DNA of 64,000 bases from Flaccisagitta enflata (taxonomy: Eukaryota > Chaetognatha > Sagittoidea > Aphragmophora): the NCBI GenBank assembly GCA_965153355.1, contig OZ231126.1, forward strand, positions 103,540,001 to 103,604,000, in the 5' to 3' direction. The notes beneath the pieces are model-generated. The model did not search any database. It had not been told where the DNA came from and saw only the letters and a program-made list of their open reading frames with translations. Numbering within the stretch: the first letter of the stretch is position 1; each line of letters opens with the position of its first letter. Position numbers and translations under genes: made by a program. Shown piece by piece: positions 52,847 through 64,000 of the stretch.

Positions 52847-52925
52847 TAGTTTTTTTTTTCAATCTGCAATTAAATGAGAGAGAAACTGTAATTAGTATAC
52901 ATTATATACAATATACAGAGAATTT

Positions 52926-53575
52926 CTAGTCATCGCCAACAATTTTGTCAACCATTTGCGACATTCTGTTGAATTCTTCATGGGTCAACATTTCTTCCCA
53001 CAAAAATCTATCATCCGAGTCTGTCTGTGCGTCAGATTTAGCGCTTTGTCCGTCGGTCTGTCCATCCGTCTGTCCATCTATAGAATCTGGCGAATCGTCT
53101 TCTCTGTGATGGCCCGATCCGTCTTTCGCAATCCCGGGATCTGCGCCTTGATCGTCTTCATCCTACGTCAAAAGAATTATGAGTACAGTGAAATCTGTTT
53201 AATTGAAAAAAAAAGAAAAAAAAGAAAAAAAAAAACAAAAAAAAAAACAAAAAAAAAAAACAAAAAAAAAAAACAAAAAAAAAAACAAACAGAAAACAGA
53301 TTCCACTGTACCGAATAGAAAATTGAATCGTCTCCCAAAGAGATGGTGTCATCTTCTTTGTCTGTGCGAATTGGGGCAAAGTACCAAGGCGAAGTGCGAG
53401 TAAAGTTGCGACCCCAGGGGATAGGAGTGGGTGGTCGTCCATACGGAGGCAAGAAAATGAGCGTATCATTGCAATTTTCATTTACAGTTGAATGAGCAAA
53501 CGCATAACGATTCAGCTCATAGTCGACCGTTTCATCGAGCTCAAATTGGGGTGGAGATCTGGGAGGAGTTTCCAT
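52926..53575 (-). CDS. Acidic two-exon cargo protein
   Basis: Exon 1 is 53575-53312 and exon 2 is 53162-52926; donor TTCG|GTACAG, acceptor GACGTAG|GATGAA, phase 0, giving 215 codons minus the intron (167 residues). Exon 1 encodes PPQFELDETVDYELNRYAF and a Pro-rich middle. Exon 2 is very acidic, includes DGQTDGQTDGQSAK, whose DNA is an F2-type GACGGACA array, and ends FNRMSQMVDKIVGDD. The 149-bp intron is largely A/T homopolymer. No known family. It shares orientation with the poly-Gln gene and may be co-regulated. Confidence 0.65.
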
Positions 53576-53639
53576 GATGGTAATTGACTTACCTTGGTTT
53601 GACTTACCTTGGTTCGTTTCTGCTTTATATACGTTTTGC

Positions 53640-53747
53640 TCGACTTTTCGCGACCATCACGTGACAATCATGTGACACATTGCTCCTCCTTTTCTTTGTC
53701 ATCACTATCTTCATCGTCGTACCTCATCGCGGAATATCACGTGACTT
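53640..53747. promoter_or_regulatory. Divergent promoter region with CACGTGAC sites
   Basis: ATCACGTGACAATCATGTGACAC at 53654-53676 (two sites) and ATCACGTGACTTTG at about 53737 are E-box-like. The same ATGTGAC type site is inside both TIRs. The region separates the acidic gene (minus) from the membrane-glycoprotein gene (plus). The regulatory role is inferred. Confidence 0.35.
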
Positions 53748-54464
<717 letters not shown>

Positions 54465-54496
54465 TCATTTCAACTCTTTTTCTTTCACTGGAAAAA

Positions 54497-55669
54497 ATGC
54501 TCTGCTTGATTTCTTTTTACGTTCTTTTTGTATCCTGCCTTAGCCAAGAAAACTACCAAGAATACAGCTATGAATCCTACGACGATTATTGGTCACGCAA
54601 TCTCCCTGACATAACATTTGACCCCTTTTCATTTTATGACAAAACTACTCAATCTGACCTCAGCTCTCAACCTCTCAGTACAATGGACGTAAGTGTCTCC
54701 AATCCTTCGTCGCACGCGCGTGAATCTACACGCAGTCCTCTGTCGCGCGCACACGTGAGTGTCACCAATCCTCCGTCGCGTGCACGTGAATCTACACGCA
54801 GTCCTCTGTCGCGCGCACACGTGGGTGTCACCAATCCTCCGTCGCGTGCACGCGTATCTACACGCAATCCGACGAGCGCACGCAATCCGACGAGCGCACG
54901 CAATCCGACGAGCGCACGCAATCCGACGAGCGCACGCAATCCGACGAGCGCACGCAATCCGACGAGCGCTCGCAATCCTCCGTCGCGTGTGCAATCAAAG
55001 AGTACGTCGCAAACACGTGAATCTACACACAATCCTACAAACAAACCTGTGACCCAGGGTTACGTCGCGCGTTCAACACGTTATTACGCATCAACTGGTC
55101 GTGCACCCGTGCACACTACACGTGATTACATCACTCCTAGCCGCACGACACACAAACCTGTACATTCAACACGGAATAACACTCAATCAGTCCTCACACC
55201 CAATCCTGCGCACGTAACTTTGCTGAGACAAACATACGATACACGCAAACCTGTCTTGCTAACGCCTTCAACAGATAGACGACACACATCTACTCAATCA
55301 TATCCTGAGGTTTCACAGTCTCATATACTTTATTCTAAAGAAATAGCCTCAATCATCAACGTCGGTTTTCTTCTTTTTGGCGTTCTCCTTGCATCTGGCG
55401 TCTGCATCTCCGTGTACTGGTTTCGGAAACTTTGGAAAAAAAGGAACAATTCAATTGATCCTTTTACTTCAGCTCATTTCAACAACGCGGCCAATCGTGT
55501 TAGTTTACGTAGCTCATGGGACACTGCCCCAACCAATTCAGCCCCATCTGTGCCACGTAGCGTTCAAAATCATCAAAGTTTTCCTGCATCATCAATCCCA
55601 CGCACGTCTAGGGAATCGATCATCTCTTACTACACGCTGACATATTTGATTGACGATGAATCATTGTAA
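54497..55669 (+). CDS. Mucin-like type I membrane protein
   Basis: 390 residues. Signal peptide MLCLISFYVLFVSCLS, then an acidic Tyr-rich segment, a Ser/Thr/Arg/Pro-rich ectodomain with repeats (ESTRSPLSRAHV units, then six 15-bp ARNPTS units) likely to carry O-glycans, a membrane segment IINVGFLLFGVLLASGVCIS (about residues 287-310), a basic stop-transfer (RKLWKKR) and an ~80-residue tail ending YYTLTYLIDDESL with Tyr-based sorting-like motifs. A single exon. The topology resembles a viral or cell-surface attachment glycoprotein, but I see no family signature. It is unusual cargo for a Polinton. Confidence 0.72.
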   Translation: MLCLISFYVLFVSCLSQENYQEYSYESYDDYWSRNLPDITFDPFSFYDKTTQSDLSSQPLSTMDVSVSNPSSHARESTRSPLSRAHVSVTNPPSRARESTRSPLSRAHVGVTNPPSRARVSTRNPTSARNPTSARNPTSARNPTSARNPTSARNPTSARNPPSRVQSKSTSQTRESTHNPTNKPVTQGYVARSTRYYASTGRAPVHTTRDYITPSRTTHKPVHSTRNNTQSVLTPNPAHVTLLRQTYDTRKPVLLTPSTDRRHTSTQSYPEVSQSHILYSKEIASIINVGFLLFGVLLASGVCISVYWFRKLWKKRNNSIDPFTSAHFNNAANRVSLRSSWDTAPTNSAPSVPRSVQNHQSFPASSIPRTSRESIISYYTLTYLIDDESL

Positions 55670-55778
55670 CTGCCCATTGCTCGATTACATCTCCATGGTA
55701 AAAAACCTCACTATAACAAATTGTTTCACTATTGACGGTTTTCACTATTGGCAGGTTTCACTAGTGACGGCTTTCACA

Positions 55779-55781
<3 letters not shown>

Positions 55782-55873
<92 letters not shown>
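55782..55873. repeat. CT microsatellite
   Basis: About 46 CT dinucleotides between two membrane-protein genes. Confidence 0.9.
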
Positions 55874-55877
<4 letters not shown>

Positions 55878-56013
55878 CTCTCATTCTCGATCTTTATTTG
55901 GACGTGTTAAAAACTGACAGTTTTGGGGGGAGGATTCTTTCTAACCCTGAAAAACGCATTTTAAACCCGCATATCAATTCCTTCTGTGTGACTACAGCCA
56001 ACAAACAGTCAAG

Positions 56014-56455
56014 ATGGGCGCAGTACGCATTCAAATCATGCTTATGACATGCCTTCTGTGGGGTGCAGCCAAAGTTCACTCGCAAATGGGCCCAGGACAG
56101 GCACGTTTTGTTTTGTTGTTTTGTTTTGATTTCATTACTTCTATAAACAAAAAGAAAATAAGAAATCAAAATTAATAAGAAATCAAAGTTGAAAAAAAAA
56201 TCCTCTGTTTGTCCATAGATCGTCACACTCTGGCCCACTGCTCTGACACCTGCGACGGAGCCAACGCCAAGTCATGAGCCGGGGTGTAAGGCCAACACGT
56301 CTTGGATCGTCATCACGGTGCTTTTACTCATCATCTTTGCGGCGTTAATCCTTCGCACATGTTTTCTGCGGTGGCCAACAACAAGAAGGGTGGTCAGCGA
56401 GTGGATTCCATTTCTCAACAGATATGAAAATGTCAACCGTGAAACAGGCGTTTAA
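56014..56455 (+). CDS. Small type I membrane protein, two exons with GC-AG intron
   Basis: Exons 56014-56100 and 56219-56455, giving 107 residues. Signal peptide RIQIMLMTCLLWGAAKVHS, a short Thr/Pro-rich ectodomain (WPTALTPATEPTPSHEPG), a membrane segment WIVITVLLLIIFAALIL and a basic-aromatic tail ending VNRETGV. The intron needs a GC donor (GGACAG|GCACGT) and a normal TTTGTCCATAG acceptor; unspliced, the frame stops after about 20 codons and loses the membrane segment. It follows the mucin-like gene in the same orientation and might form a pair with it. No family is recognised. Confidence 0.6.
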
Positions 56456-57087
56456 GTTTTGACAGATGGCCTAGGGAAGGAGTTTGTGTTCTGACTCACG
56501 CGATTTTCTTTTGGTGCTTCTCTAACTATGGATTAATTTTCTACCTAAATACATGGTTCTAAACCAGATGGCATCGGCCAAAGCATTTTTTTTTTGTCCT
56601 CCTGACTTTGGATTTATTCTTTTTTTAACTACAACTACATGGTTCTAACTCAGATTATCTCTTTCCCTATTCAACAACATTCCTCTATTCAATAGAGCTC
56701 TTTTTTTTTCAACTATCCTTTTTATTTTTTCGCTACGGATTTATCATCAACATGCATGCCAGAAATCGGATTTATTCATCAATACCAACATTCTTTTGTT
56801 TTTTTGTATCATCTATTGTATTCAGTTAATTGCTTTCCAATCAGTCAGCTAGCATGATCTGTCTCTCTCTTTCTTTCTCTCTCTCTCCTAATCCCTTTTC
56901 TCCTATCCAAACAAAAAGCAGGAGTGACTTCTGCCGAAGTCACTCCTGCATAGGAGAAAAGAGAGAGAGAGAGAGAGAGAGAGACACACACGTCCATAGC
57001 AACATGACAAATAGAAAAAAAAAGAGACCAACAAAACATGACAGCTTCAAGATGTGTATGGGGCGGGATGTTTCCATTTAACTTCTC
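56456..57087. other. Subterminal Polinton region with a long hairpin, no gene
   Basis: T/C-rich DNA. At 56896-56960 lies a hairpin: an outer 11-bp stem TTTTCTCCTAT/ATAGGAGAAAA, an 11-nt one-sided bulge, and a perfect 14-bp inner stem GCAGGAGTGACTTC with loop TGCC. CT and GA tracts flank it and could extend the pairing. It lies 270 bp from the right end of the element. Confidence 0.7.
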
Positions 57088-57232
57088 CTCTCAACTCATG
57101 GCATCGCACCTGGATGTCACATGACCTTTTCCTCTTCCTCTTCCTCCTCTCAACCCTCCTCTCAACTCTCATGCCGCAAAACATCAAAGGATTTGGGGCT
57201 CAGAGTCGCTAGATCCCCATCTCACATATACT
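57088..57232 (-). repeat. Polinton right terminal inverted repeat
   Basis: Reverse complement of 20028-20172, ending CACATATACT, followed directly by the AAAAGA duplication. Confidence 0.92.
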
Positions 57233-58131
57233 AAAAGACTGAACTTTTTGGGTATTTGTTTGAGGCAAGAATTCTGCTCATATCCTTTTTAGTGAGCTGG
57301 GGGCGTTCAGGAGGTGAGGCATCTTCACTAGATTGCGATTCTCCGTCACCAAAAAGCAAAAGGTGATGGCTGCTAGATGATGAGGATTTGAGGTTAAGGG
57401 GGGGAGAATGAGGTTGGGAAACCGAAGCGACTTTGGGCTTTTTTGCAACTCTTTGTCCAACTTGCAGCTCACGCTCGAGCTTTCTCTTCTCAGCACTAAC
57501 CAATGCAACTTCTTTCTCCAAGGTTTTGATACGTTTCATGAGCTCAGAATAGAGCTTGAACTCTCACGGAGAGAAGTTCTTCCACTTCCCTGAAATCCGC
57601 TGAAAGCTTATCAACAAATTGCTCTGATGCCAAAAGCTGATTAGCCAGTTGCTCATTAGCCAATCGCTCATCTTCTTTCTGAGAAGCAAGACGTTTTTGA
57701 AGATCGCAGATCTGCGCATCTTTCCCCTTCAAATCAGCCAAGTAACCCTGCTTTCCATTTTCCCATGTCTGTTTTTCCCGCTCAAATTGCACTTTGGATG
57801 ATTCAAACGCACATGTAAGCTGTGCCATCTGAGCCTCAGCCTCTCTCAAACCAGAAATAACATCGTCGTCTGACAAAAATGAGCAACGCAAATTTGAAAT
57901 GGATGGATTCTCAATTTCACATCCTAAGGCCTCGTCTATGGCCTCTATAGCCTCTACGGCCTCATCTATGACCTCATTGTTATTCATCCTTAGAGCAGAG
58001 GAAAATTCAAGGGGGAAATTTTGTGATTTGGGGGAATTGCAATCAGATGGGGGTGTGGGGTGGGAGTTTGTAATATTAGGTGAGGAAGAGTCGGAGAGAC
58101 ATTCCTCATCTCTTGCTTTGAAAGAGTCCAT
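57233..58131 (-). pseudogene. Retrotransposon gag-like protein, N-terminal coiled-coil part
   Basis: The start is MDSFKARDEE at 58131. A Ser-rich acidic region, then coiled-coil (AEAQMAQLTCAFESSKVQFE, KDAQICDLQKRLASQKEDER) to about 57560, where one base is lost or gained and the coiled-coil resumes in another frame (LMKRIKTLEKEVALVSAEKR), then a Ser/Pro-rich linker up to the Polinton insertion site. TATATGG upstream (near 58172) may be a promoter element. Coiled-coil N-termini are common in Gag. Assignment rests on in-frame continuity with 20027-19519. Confidence 0.65.
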
Positions 58132-59437
58132 CTTGGATCTATTTGGCAAATAGTGTCTAGTGTGGAAATCAAAACAAAGCCATATAAGCCAGTAGGTGCG
58201 CTTGTTCGATTATCATTGTGACAGACTCACTGACCGACCGACCGACCAACCGACAGACATGACCGATCGTAGAGGTGCGTTGGCGCACCCTAAAAAATCA
58301 CCGATCGATCTCGCGCGGCTCAGAGTCAGGTCAAGATGTTTCAAGTGGGGGAAAAAAATGTGCATTTCGCGTTATGAAGAGGAAGGGAAGAGGAGGAGAA
58401 AAATCAAGGAGGTCAACTCCAAAACTGTTTACATTTTTGCATCACAAAAATGCAATGGACTGGGTTTTTTACCCGAGGTCAAGATATGCATGAGGTCATT
58501 TCCACTATAAACCGGCCCAGCTGAAATTCATGATGTAACAGGAAAAAATATTGTTTTTATCATGCTAATCCTTTTTTTTATGATAGAAGTTGTTGTAACA
58601 CATTATTTGGAATTCAGTGCCTAGCTGATATCCTTCATACTTAAAATTTTCTAGGGCTTATGTCACAATCTCTTTCCGACGCGAGAACCTGACTTACCAC
58701 CACATAAACAGTGTTACCGCAATGTCTATTGCATTGTGACAAGCTTTTATAGCTTGATGACCTACCTAACTACCAGGATTACCTTGCCAAACCATTTTTT
58801 GTGACCACCCCTACCCCTAGGGGGCCTAAAAATAAGGTCAAAATGGCCACATTGGCATGTCCGGATTTTGTCCGGACAAGCAAATAACAAGCAAAACCTA
58901 TCCAAAAATAGATTATCTGATCATTTCTCAGCTTTTAATCAGTGATCATCAATCCCATGTGATGTACAAAAAATTTCATTCTACTGCGCAAATGCTAAGT
59001 TGTTCAAATATCGTATTATCATCAAATTTTGATCTACCTATTTTTTTTGCCATTTCACAGCAAAATCTTAGTATGCCAATTATCTTTTTTTAAAACAGTT
59101 TTAATTCTCAAAGTTAATCACTTTTAAGGTTTCCATCTAATAGAGGACTACTTGAAGGACATATGCTCCAAATTTCATGCCACTGTGACACCTCAATCCC
59201 GCATAATGACACTTTTCTTCAAGCGTGATTATTCTGCACACCCCCTCAGCTCTTCTGTCACACTCATGTCACACTTGAAGTCTGTCACTGTCACGCCATT
59301 GTGAACCTGATTATGGAAATTTGGATGACATGATGAGAAAGAGCATGAAATTTTGCCTCTACACTGGAAATTTCAGGTCTTAACTCCCGGGCATTCAGCC
59401 ATAGTGAAAATTCTAATGTGACTGGTCAGTAAATCCA
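58132..59437. other. AT-rich spacer with F2 fragment, no gene or LTR seen
   Basis: An F2 end (minus) at about 58226-58290 with a GACCGACC array. The rest is unique AT-rich DNA up to the direct repeat. This is where the retrotransposon 5' LTR should lie, but no copy of it is recognisable near 15.9 kb. Confidence 0.45.
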
Positions 59438-59542
59438 TGTCCATGTTTACCATTGCTGCAAAGTTGCTTCAAATCCAGGTGTGATTTTTTTCTATTCAAA
59501 CAAAAGAATCTGCACTGGACTTTCTTTCTTTCATTCATTTAT

Positions 59543-59614
<72 letters not shown>

Positions 59615-59888
59615 TTTCTTTTTCTTTCTGTCTTTCTTTCTTTCTTTCTTTTTCTTTTTCTTTCCGTCTTTCTTTCTTTCTTTCTTTCTTTTTCTTTTTC
59701 TTTCCGTCTTTCTTTCTTTCTTTCTTTTTTTTTTCTTTTTCTTTTTCTTTTTTTTCCGTCTTTCTTTCTTTCTTTCTTTCTTTCTGTCTGACTCCGGAGG
59801 TGCTGTCTGTCTTTGTTGTTGACTGTCTGTCTGCCTGCCTGTCTTTGTTGCTGACTGTCTGTCTGTCTGCACATCTGTCTGTCTGCCC

Positions 59889-59966
<78 letters not shown>

Positions 59967-60146
59967 CTCGATCGTTGATTTTCACAAGTAACTTTGACCC
60001 TAATGACGTGTTGACAAGCAAGACATAAATCCAATTACGACTTTTGTTCAAACGCGTGTTTCGATTTTCTTTCCTTATCTTTTTGTTCAAATGCATTATT
60101 CACTTTGTTTGAAGTCTATGACTAACTCTTTAAGATGCGTTTTACT
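59438..60146 (+). repeat. 709-bp direct repeat, copy outside the Polinton
   Basis: Collinear with 53748-54464 including CTTT, CTGTCTGC and CT arrays and the final AAGATGCGTTTTACT. Homology stops abruptly at both ends. The gene that follows copy 1 is absent here. Confidence 0.85.
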
Positions 60147-60451
60147 AGGGTATGATGAGAAATATCATCCATGCTGTTCATGAAAAGGGAGCCATTCTAT
60201 GTTAGGACCCACCCTTATAGTTAACTAATTCACTATAATTATTTTGAATTTAGGCAGAAATTGCAATTAAGAGCCTATTTTTGAAATATCGCCTAAGCCA
60301 AAAAATTGCCAAAAATCGCCAAAAACCGCCAAAAATCGCGGTTTTCAGTGTATCTTTTCCTTTTGAAAATCCAATCATATTGAGATAAAAGATCATTAAA
60401 TTGCAGATTTTTATTCCATTTTCAAATAGAATTGTCATTAAATGTAAGTTT

Positions 60452-60765
60452 TTAGTCGCGTGCACGCCTCTCTACAACCCGCTTTGTCCGTCTGTCGGTC
60501 GGTCCGTCAGTCAAACTTTACTTTTATTCACTATCTTTAGTTATTCTTTGTCATTTTAGGTCATTCTGAGTCATTCTAAGCCATTCTTAGTCATTCTAAG
60601 TCATTGTAAGTCATTTTTAGTCATTTTATATTATAATAAGTCACTTGAGTCAATTTGGTTAATGAAGTCATTTATCATCATTCTATGTCTTTTTAAGTCA
60701 TTTTAAGTCATTTTTAATCATCCAAAGTTATTTATGTCCTGCACACCAAGTTATAGGTGTTGGCC
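60452..60765 (+). repeat. Family F2 repeat, medium form
   Basis: It starts TTAGTCGCGTGCACGCCTCT, has a CGGTCGGTCC array, a short AGTCATTCTAAGTC tandem zone, and ends TTATAGGTGTTGGCCTTGTT. It is the same design as 10052-11868 but with a 200-bp instead of 1.6-kb satellite. Confidence 0.75.
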
Positions 60766-61225
60766 TTGTTAAGAATAAGTATTACTTCAGTGCAACAGCA
60801 GTGTGTGAGCAAAAAGTACAGATTCTTTGAAAGTTGTGAGATCCTCAATCCACAAAACTGATTTAGTACCAAAACTATTCATTCTTTCTATCCACCTTTT
60901 TTCATCAGGCTTCCCAAGACTCATTAATCATAGTAGCCTGTTTTGACTAAAGTTCTGGCCTTTTAGTGCCATACCTACGATTATGTTCACTGATCCAACT
61001 CTCACTGTGCTGGAGATTCTACACTACCTAGTTTAAACTTGTTTTCTCAATAGATAAAAACGGGTCCCATTTTTTGGTTGTAGGACCTGTTTTTACATTA
61101 GGGACCCGTAAAAACGGGTCCCCTGCCTGTCAAAAATGGGTTCACTTGATGGGTCCTATGAGCATGAAAAACGGGCCCCATAAGTGCAAAAAACGGGTCC
61201 ATGAAAAATAGGTCCTCTGACTTAA
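60766..61225. other. Spacer with AACGGGTCCC-type dispersed repeats
   Basis: AACGGGTCCC and its reverse complement recur at 61065-61210. The same words continue on the far side of the F2 copy at 63070-63260, so the long F2 repeat appears inserted within an older repeat. Confidence 0.5.
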
Positions 61226-62915
61226 AACAAGGCCAACACCTATAAGTCGCGTGCAGGACAAAAATAACTGAACTGACCTGACTCCTTATTGTATCTTTTT
61301 ATCGGAAATCAGACTAAAACCAGACCCAAACCAGACTCAAACCAGACTCAAACCAGACTCAAACCAGACCCAAACCAGACTCAAACCAGAATTAAACCAG
61401 ACCGAAACCAGACCTAAATCAGACATAAACCAGACTTAAACCAGACATAAGCCAGATATAAGCCAGACTCAAACCAGACTCAAACCAGACTCAAACCAGA
61501 CTCAAACCAGACTCAAACCAGACTCAAACCAGACTTAAACCAGACTTATACCAGACTTAAACCAGACTTAAACCAGGCTCAAACCAGGCTCAAACCAGGC
61601 TAAAACCAGAATCAAACTAGACTCAAACCAGACTCAAACCAGAATTAAACCAAACCAAAACCAGGCCCAAACCAGACCGAAACCAGACCTAAATCAGACC
61701 TAAATCAAACATAAACCAGACAAAAACCAGACATACACCAGACCTAAACCAGACCTAACCCAGACCTAAACCAGACATAAATCAGACATGAACAAGTCTT
61801 AAACCAGAGGTAAACCAGACGTAAACCAGACTTAAACCAGACTTAAACCAGACATGAACTAGACTTAAACCAGAGGTAAACCAGACGTTAACCAGACTTA
61901 AACCAGACTTAAACCAGACTTTAACCAGACTTTAACCAGTTTTTAACCAGACTTTAACCAGACTTTAACCAGACTTAAACCATACTTAAACCATACTTAA
62001 ACCATACTTAAACCATAGTTATCTTTAATATCATTTTAAATAGCAGACTTAAACCAGCAGACTTAGACCATTAGACCAGCAGACTTAAACCATTAGATTT
62101 AAACCAGCAGACTTAAACCAGCAGACTTAAACCAGCAGATTTAAACCAGCAGACTTTAACCAGCAGACATAACCCATTAGATTTAAACCAGCAGACTTAA
62201 ACCAGCAGATTTAAACCAGCAGATTTAAACCATCAGACTTTACCCAGCAGACTTTAACCAGCAGACTTTAACCAGCAGATTTTAACCAAAAATGACCAAA
62301 AATGACCAGAAATGGCCAAAAATGACCAAAAATGACCAAAAATGACCAAAAATGACCAAAAATGACCAAAAATGACCAAAAATGATCAAAAATGACCAAA
62401 AATAACCAAAAATGACCAAAACGACCAAAACGACCAAAATGATCAAAAATGACAAAAATCACCAAAAATGACCAAAATGACCAAAAAAGACCAAAAATGA
62501 CCAAAAATGACCAAAATTGACCAAAAATGATCAAAAATGACCAAAATGACCAAAATGACCAAAATGACCAAATATGACCACAAATGCCCACAATTGCCCA
62601 CAAATGCTCAAAAATGCTCAAAAATGACCAAAAATGACCAAAAATAATAAAAAATGACCAAAATGACCAAAAATGCTCAAAATGACCAAAATGACCAAAA
62701 TTACCAAAATGACCAAAATTACCAAAAATGACCAAAAAATGACTAAAAGCAACCAATAATTCCAAAAACCAACAAAAAAATGACTCAAAATAACTCCAGA
62801 CGACCCAAAAAGACGAAAAAAAGCAAAGTGTTACGGACCGACAGACGGACGGACGGACCGACCGACCGACCGACAGACAGAGCGGGTTGTAGAGTCGCGT
62901 GCACGCGACTAAAAA
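61226..62915 (-). repeat. Family F2 repeat, long form with internal satellite
   Basis: It starts AACAAGGCCAACACCTATAA and GTCGCGTGCAGGAC, then ordered tandem zones: ACCAGACTCAA (61320-62030), AACCAGCAGACTT (62040-62285) and AAAATGACC (62285-62750). It ends with a GACCGACC array and GAGTCGCGTGCACGCGACTA. The zone order is the mirror of 10052-11868. Open frames (Phe/Trp/His repeats) are satellite translation. Confidence 0.75.
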
Positions 62916-64000
62916 CAGGTTCATTCACCTTTTTATTATAGTCAGAACGGGTCCTCTTGGTGGAAAAAAGAGGAGCTCTGTTCAATATCATGCATGAGAA
63001 TAACTCACCACTGCATAGTGAGACCAGTACAGTGATGAGGAAAATTGCTTCCTAAAAAATGGCTTTACCGCATATTTTTATTATAACCTATTGATTGCGG
63101 ACCTGTTTTTGGTGAACGGACCTGTTTTTGTCAGTCAGTGGACCCGTTTTTTATTTTCTAAGTCTCTAAAAAACGGGTCCTCTGACTAATAAAAATGGGT
63201 CCAATCAATGAAAATAAGATAAAAAAAATGGGTCCAACAACCAAAAACAGGTCCAGTTATTTTCCCTCAAACTATACAGAACTCACAAACCATTTAATAT
63301 TTTGGCCCTGTTTTCACAAGAATTCAGAGGTTCAAACACTATCGAAAATGATAAAAACCTTGAGCTCAAGGCCCAACAACCTAAATCTTGACAAAAAGAG
63401 TCATAACCTTTAGTTGGGACTGGATCTTGATTCGAGAATCCTGGCCTCAACAACTATGCTCCTGGTCTTTCAGAACCCAATCTGACCCCCTTAATAAAGC
63501 TGAATTCTGCCTCACAGCTCTTGATCCCAGTTTCGATGGACAAATTTTAGGACTGACAACGAGCCTTTCAAGCCTCAAATCTGTAATCTTGGATTCTTTA
63601 TTAGCCTTCTCAGGCCCTCTCATCAGCCACCCCTGGCTCCTATTAAATCCTCTCTAACCCTCCCTAGCTTGAAACCCGCCTTATCTGGTCTTAATTCATA
63701 CTAGTCACCCAATGACAATATGAAGTTAGTGATACCCTTTGCCCTGCATTGTATGACTGTATGACTGTGATTGTAGGAGGAAGCAGGGAAGCAATCCTAA
63801 AGGGGACAAAGTGCAAATTTCGGCTTTTTTCCTCTTTTTTTCCTACTATTAATTTTAGTCTCAACGTTTTTATTAATAGCGCAACTCAGAATTGTCACAG
63901 CTGCTGGATATCCATGAGCAAATTAAAGAGCTTCAAATTTTCTTTAAAATGGCGCCAAGAACGAATTTTTAACTCAAAGCGTTTAGTTTTTATGTTACAA
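62916..64000. other. Spacer, degenerate F1 traces, no gene
   Basis: AACGGGTCC words up to 63260. At 63540-63815 CTTTCAAGCCTCAAATCTG, CTCAGGCCCTCT and CTAAAGGGGACAAAG are remnants of an F1 element. Otherwise unique AT-rich sequence. Confidence 0.4.

Noticed and set aside
62268-62924. 218-residue Phe/Trp/His-rich open frame
   Set aside because: Translation of AAAATGACC tandem repeats in an F2 long copy.

Overview
The window is eukaryotic and repeat-rich. It has GT-AG introns with pyrimidine tracts, a reverse-transcribing element and a virus-like DNA transposon of the Polinton/Maverick (adintovirus-like) class, along with very long CT, GA, GT, GTT and CTTT microsatellites. The host is probably an animal or a close unicellular relative, but nothing here fixes the taxon.

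The main structure is a three-level nest of mobile elements. Level 1 is an LTR-type (Ty3-like) retrotransposon on the minus strand: gag N-terminus at 57233-58131, gag C-terminus at 19519-20027, pol at 15985-19733. No LTRs were found. Level 2 is a 37.2-kb Polinton at 20028-57232 that sits inside gag. It has 145-bp terminal inverted repeats (TIRs) starting AGT, a perfect 6-bp AAAAGA target duplication, and the gag frame resumes across the site. Level 3 is a 7.2-kb element at 27405-34628 with ~618-bp TIRs and an apparent AATGG duplication. It splits a small basic-protein gene of the Polinton and carries the last four exons of an unrecognised multi-exon gene.

The left arm of the Polinton (plus strand, 20.2-27.4 kb and on to 34.9 kb) holds the virion module: packaging ATPase, two conserved small or accessory proteins, retroviral-type integrase, penton-like minor capsid protein, Gly/Arg/Lys-rich basic protein, double-jelly-roll major capsid protein, adenain-like protease and a basic core-like protein. 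Integrase and major capsid each contain a typical spliceosomal intron (299 and 411 bp). The right arm carries a protein-primed-type DNA polymerase B on the minus strand, broken into three frames, and unusual cargo with introns: a five-exon Q/A/P-rich protein, two Cys-containing small proteins, three single-pass membrane proteins, a poly-Q protein and an acidic two-exon protein. Several core genes have in-frame stops or single-base slips, mostly at homopolymers, so this copy is either decaying or affected by assembly indels.

The flanks (1-15.9 kb and 58.1-64 kb) show no convincing host gene. They are built from at least two repeat families found throughout the window, including inside the Polinton. 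Family F1 has GGGCAGCGGCCCC-type TIRs around 22-bp CAGGCCTCAAATC-type tandem repeats. Family F2 has one end AACAAGGCC, the other a TCGCGTGCACGCGA palindrome, and GTCCGTCGGTC arrays between. A foldback element, minisatellites and microsatellites fill most of the rest.
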